DNA of 64,000 nucleotides, from assembly GCF_023897065.1 (NCBI RefSeq), contig NZ_JAMHIV010000040.1, positions 31,114 to 95,113 of the forward strand, in the 5' to 3' direction. How positions within the stretch are numbered: position 1 is the first letter of the stretch; every line of letters starts with the position of its first letter. The stretch is from Crossiella sp. SN42 (lineage in GTDB: Bacteria; Actinomycetota; Actinomycetes; Mycobacteriales; Pseudonocardiaceae). Positions 61,144 through 64,000 of this stretch are shown here, piece by piece. Under the pieces are notes generated by a model that was not told the origin of the DNA, ran no database searches, and saw only the letters and a program-made list of their open reading frames with translations. A program made the translations under genes and the position numbers.

Positions 61144-61235
61144 CCTGGCACCCCCTTCCACTGGGTAAAGAAGACGCGGCATATTGTGCCGATGCCATCG
61201 TCAGTGGTGTCTGCCGCTGCCGAGTCGTTACCCTT

Positions 61236-61259
61236 GCGCCTGCCGGCGCGTTCAGGCGC
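61236..61259 (-). terminator. Hairpin at the end of the GT4 gene
   Basis: GCGCCTG (61236-61242) and CAGGCGC (61253-61259), 10-nt loop. It overlaps the stop codon at 61252-61254. Weak, no T tract. Confidence 0.45.
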
Positions 61260-63612
61260 CTCGTCGCTGGGCAGCCCGGTACGCCTGCTCGAGCTGCTCG
61301 CGCACCCAGTTCGCAGCGGCCGACACGGTGCGGGTACGCAGAATGTACTCGCGACCCGCCCGGCCCACCGCAGCGGCGTGCTCAGGATCATCCGCGACCC
61401 GCCGCATGGCCCGCGCCGCGGCGGCCAGATCGGGGTCGGCCCAGCGGGCATCCGGCGGATACGGGTCCCAGCCCTCACCCACCTGGGTGAACTTGAACGG
61501 CACCGGGAAGCCGGTCACCACGTCCAGGAACTCGGCGGTGCCGGAGTAGTCGGTGGAGATCACCGGCAGCTCGCGGACCATCGCCTCGGCCACGGTGAAG
61601 CCGAAGCCCTCCGAGCGGTGCAGGGAGACGTAGCAGTCGCTCTCGTCGTAGAGCGCGGCCAGCTCGGCCACTGACAGGTACCGCTCCAGCAGCTCGATCC
61701 GCGGATCCGCGCCGATCACCGCGCGCAGCCGCTCCGCCGCGCCGGGGTGCAGGTCGGCGTTGATCGCCTTGACCACCAGCCGCACGTCCGGATCGTCCGG
61801 GAACGCCAGCCGGAACGCCTCCACCAGCCCCCACGGGTTCTTCCGCTCGCCGACGCTGTTGAAGTCGAAGGCGAACAGGAACCGCGGCGCCGCGCCGGGC
61901 AGCCTGCGGGCGCGGTTCGGCGGACCGGGGTCGCTGATCGGGATCGGGAACACCTTCACCGGCTTGTCGGTGTGCGCCGCGATCGCCGCCCGGCAGAACT
62001 CGCTGATCGTCCAGATCTCGTCGACCAGCTCGTACGCCTTGTGCATGCTCGCCGGGAACTCGTCCAGCTCCCAGGACCACACGCCGATCCGGTACCGCTG
62101 GTGGAACAGGTGCGGGTACAGGTCCACCGCGAGCGTGGTGGTGTCGGCGTTGATGCACAGCACGCTCAGCGGGTACTTCGGCGCGCCGAGCGAGGCCGGC
62201 CGCTCGATCGCGGTCCGGTTGTTGACCAGGAAGTCCTCGACCACGGTCGCGGTCGGCACGCCTGCCGCGTGCACCGCCTTGTGCAGCGCCCGCCCCAGCT
62301 CGCCGACGCCGAGCTCGGCGGTCAGGTGCCCGAGCAGGTTCACCCCGAACTCGGCCACCGGCGCGGGCCGGGCCAGCGCGGGCTCGGGCACCGCCCACTC
62401 CGCCAGGTCGTGCTCGGTCGTGGCCACGTTCCGGCACCACTGCCGGTAGGCCTCGTTGTCGCCTTCGGTCGGCCGGGGGAACACCACCCGCAGGTCCACC
62501 CGGCTGTCCCAGATCGCGGTCACCCAGCGGTTCAGCCCGGAGTGCGCCTGCATCGGGTTGCCCGGCCCGGCCAGCCAGTCCCGGAACGCGCCACCCTTGT
62601 CCGGGCCAAACGCGTGCGGCGGAATCTCCGCGGCCTTGCCCGCCCGCTGCTTGGTCACCGCCTTGCCCCACTCGGCCCGGAACAGCTCCCGGACCAGCGG
62701 CGTCAGCGGCGTGCCGTCCGGCAGCTCGTCGAACTTGCACACCTCAGGGGTGTCCAGCCGGTAGCCGGCGGCCAGCAGCTCATCCCGATAGCTGTCGCAC
62801 ATCGCGCGCAACGCTGGCTGCGCGGAGAACAGCACCCTCGGCCGCCCCGGCAGTTCGGCGGGCAGCCACGGCGTCTCCGGCCGGTACCCGCTGAAGACGA
62901 ACGTGCGCAGCAGCTCGCCACCGGCCCGCAGCGTGCCACTGGCGTCCGCGGTCACCGGCCGCTGACCCGCGTTCCAGTGCCCGACCCCGACCCCGGGATC
63001 GCGCAGCACCACGTGCGGGAACAGCGCGGTGACCTCATCGGTCCACCTCGGCCACCGGTCGTCCCCGCTCAGCGCGTTGCGTTCCACCCGCTCGCACAGG
63101 AAGTCCAGCATCGCCCCGGCCCGCCCGGTCACGCTCAGGAACGCCGGGTCGAACACCCCGCCGGCCAGCACCTCGGCCTCGCTCGGCGCCAGCCCGTCCT
63201 CCGGCAGCGGCGCCAGCAGCCTGGGCAGCAGCACCGCCCCGTGCGCCCTGGTCAGGTCCGCGAGCTGGACAAAGGGCGCGAACACCTTGGTGTCCCTGCT
63301 CAGGCTGGTGACCAGGTCTGTCCTAGTAAGCAGCGCGCGCAGCAGGAAAGGAACCAGCGCGGTGCGCAGCTCAGCGGCCGGGAACGCGGTCGCCAGCCGC
63401 AGGTAGTTCTCCTCGGTCAGCCCGAACCCGTCCCAGCCGACCACCCGCACCCCGTTGACCTGGCGCGCGCCCTGGTCACCGTCCAGTACCGCGATGACGA
63501 ACTCGTGCCCCGGGTTCCACTCCAGATAGGAAGCGGCGAGCACCCGCGCTGCGGGCATCCCGGCGACGGTGGTGATGGTGCACGCGATCGGCCGCGCCGC
63601 CTTCTCGCTCAT
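61252..63612 (-). CDS. GT4-family glycosyltransferase
   Basis: 786 aa. An N-terminal domain of about 360 residues has the look of a second glycosyltransferase-like fold (TITTVAGMPAARVLAASYLEWNPGHEFVIAVLDG). The GT4 C-terminal half has FLFAFDFNSVGERKNPWGLVEAFRLAFPDD, VVKAINAD, and the nucleotide-sugar Glu motif SLHRSEGFGFTVAEAMVRELPVISTDYSGTAEFL. ATG 63612 has GAGGGG about 10 nt upstream; a longer frame to 63717 is unsupported. It is separated by about 110 nt from the SHOCT operon and may be transcribed with its own promoter. Confidence 0.88.
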   Translation of the reverse strand: MSEKAARPIACTITTVAGMPAARVLAASYLEWNPGHEFVIAVLDGDQGARQVNGVRVVGWDGFGLTEENYLRLATAFPAAELRTALVPFLLRALLTRTDLVTSLSRDTKVFAPFVQLADLTRAHGAVLLPRLLAPLPEDGLAPSEAEVLAGGVFDPAFLSVTGRAGAMLDFLCERVERNALSGDDRWPRWTDEVTALFPHVVLRDPGVGVGHWNAGQRPVTADASGTLRAGGELLRTFVFSGYRPETPWLPAELPGRPRVLFSAQPALRAMCDSYRDELLAAGYRLDTPEVCKFDELPDGTPLTPLVRELFRAEWGKAVTKQRAGKAAEIPPHAFGPDKGGAFRDWLAGPGNPMQAHSGLNRWVTAIWDSRVDLRVVFPRPTEGDNEAYRQWCRNVATTEHDLAEWAVPEPALARPAPVAEFGVNLLGHLTAELGVGELGRALHKAVHAAGVPTATVVEDFLVNNRTAIERPASLGAPKYPLSVLCINADTTTLAVDLYPHLFHQRYRIGVWSWELDEFPASMHKAYELVDEIWTISEFCRAAIAAHTDKPVKVFPIPISDPGPPNRARRLPGAAPRFLFAFDFNSVGERKNPWGLVEAFRLAFPDDPDVRLVVKAINADLHPGAAERLRAVIGADPRIELLERYLSVAELAALYDESDCYVSLHRSEGFGFTVAEAMVRELPVISTDYSGTAEFLDVVTGFPVPFKFTQVGEGWDPYPPDARWADPDLAAAARAMRRVADDPEHAAAVGRAGREYILRTRTVSAAANWVREQLEQAYRAAQRRGA

Positions 63613-63811
63613 CGAAGCTTTCCCCTCGCCGAACCTGCCCCGGATGCTAACGGCCGGGGCGCGAGCCGACCGCGACAACGCGGTACCCCGCCGCCAGCCG
63701 CGGTTCGCCGCGCACAAAGAACCAGTCCGCGCGGGCTGCGCTGAGTTTGCTCGAAGAACCCCCTGGTCAGCCGCCCCGCCAAATCGGCCAAACCGCCCTT
63801 GACCAGCCGAT

Positions 63812-63840
63812 TTGACTTCTCATTCGCCCCTGAGTAACTT
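63812..63840 (+). promoter_or_regulatory. Candidate strong promoter facing out of the window
   Basis: TTGACT (63812-63817), 17 nt, TAACTT (63835-63840). It is the best consensus promoter noticed in the window. A second -10-like TAGAGT lies at 63927-63932. Confidence 0.55.
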
Positions 63841-64000
63841 TCTCTCTGCCAGCGCGGAACGGCCCCGGAAATAACCGGGAACGGGCCGCCGGAAGGGCCG
63901 CGAACCAAGCTCCCACCAGAAGGTGGTAGAGTGGGCGCCCGAAAGCTTCCAGAGCAAACAAGCCCCGGAGCAAGCTGTCAGCGAAGAGCTGATAGATTGC
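63841..64000 (+). other. Possible leader of a downstream stable RNA operon
   Basis: No gene is seen in 63613-64000. Downstream of the promoter-like hexamers the sequence (TAGAGTGGGCGCC, then AGAGCAAACAAGCCCCGG) resembles actinomycete pre-16S leader sequence as I remember it. The mature rRNA, if present, would lie beyond the window. Confidence 0.3.

Overview
The window is a chromosomal segment of a very GC-rich actinomycete. Many GTG starts, chained ATGA/GTGA gene overlaps, leaderless promoters of the form TANNNT-N5/6-GTG, and the fhaA-fhaB-pstP order beside a tRNA-Leu point to the Pseudonocardiales (Amycolatopsis/Saccharothrix/Crossiella-like). The genus cannot be fixed from the sequence alone. 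No phage, insertion sequence, CRISPR array or plasmid signature was seen.

Layout. 0-2.5 kb: the end of the cell-division/phospho-signalling cluster (pstP partial, fhaB, fhaA with a long Gln/Gly/Tyr repeat), then a divergent tRNA-Leu(CAG). 2.5-7 kb: a pyrimidine-rich gap, a hypothetical gene, an aldonolactone oxidase, a PLP alanine-racemase-like protein and a TetR regulator. 7-12.3 kb: a glycoside locus with a GH1 beta-glucosidase and three tandem paralogous MFS transporters, closed by two strong hairpins. 12.4-16 kb: small hypothetical genes, an HTH/TPR regulator and a phosphotransferase. 16-18.9 kb: a copper cluster (membrane protein-ycnI-copC-copD). 19-24.3 kb: an osmoprotectant operon in which a BCCT carrier is translationally chained to a complete betaine-type ABC transporter. 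24.4-30.4 kb: housekeeping and redox genes (DUF6474-like, TM0106-type nuclease, SDR, aldo/keto reductase) and a UDP-glucose dehydrogenase preceded by a very large imperfect inverted repeat. 30.4-35.6 kb: an iron-box-controlled siderophore-interacting flavoprotein, a gamma-glutamyltransferase-like protein, glycerate kinase and a DASS-type transporter. 35.6-48.2 kb: two two-component systems, DoxX, an SDR without the catalytic Tyr, an imine-reductase-like enzyme, a SARP/NB-ARC/TPR regulator, a secreted alpha-amylase, and a membrane-anchored multicopper oxidase.

48.2-63.7 kb is a glycan-assembly region: a secreted beta-helix protein, a polysaccharide-pyruvyl-transferase-like protein, a double glycosyltransferase, a small MerR regulator behind a roughly 440-nt leader, a giant methyltransferase-like/kinase-like/coiled-coil/GT2 fusion, a polytopic membrane protein, a SHOCT protein with four Thr-Gln-Val repeats, and a GT4 glycosyltransferase. 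The ugd gene at 29 kb could supply UDP-glucuronate to such a pathway. The last 390 bases hold no gene but contain promoter-like sequences facing out of the window.

The best leads for something undescribed are the long leader before the MerR gene, the giant inverted repeat before ugd, the four-part glycosyltransferase fusion with its neighbours, and the dual-coding GAC/ATG repeat in the sensor-kinase operon.
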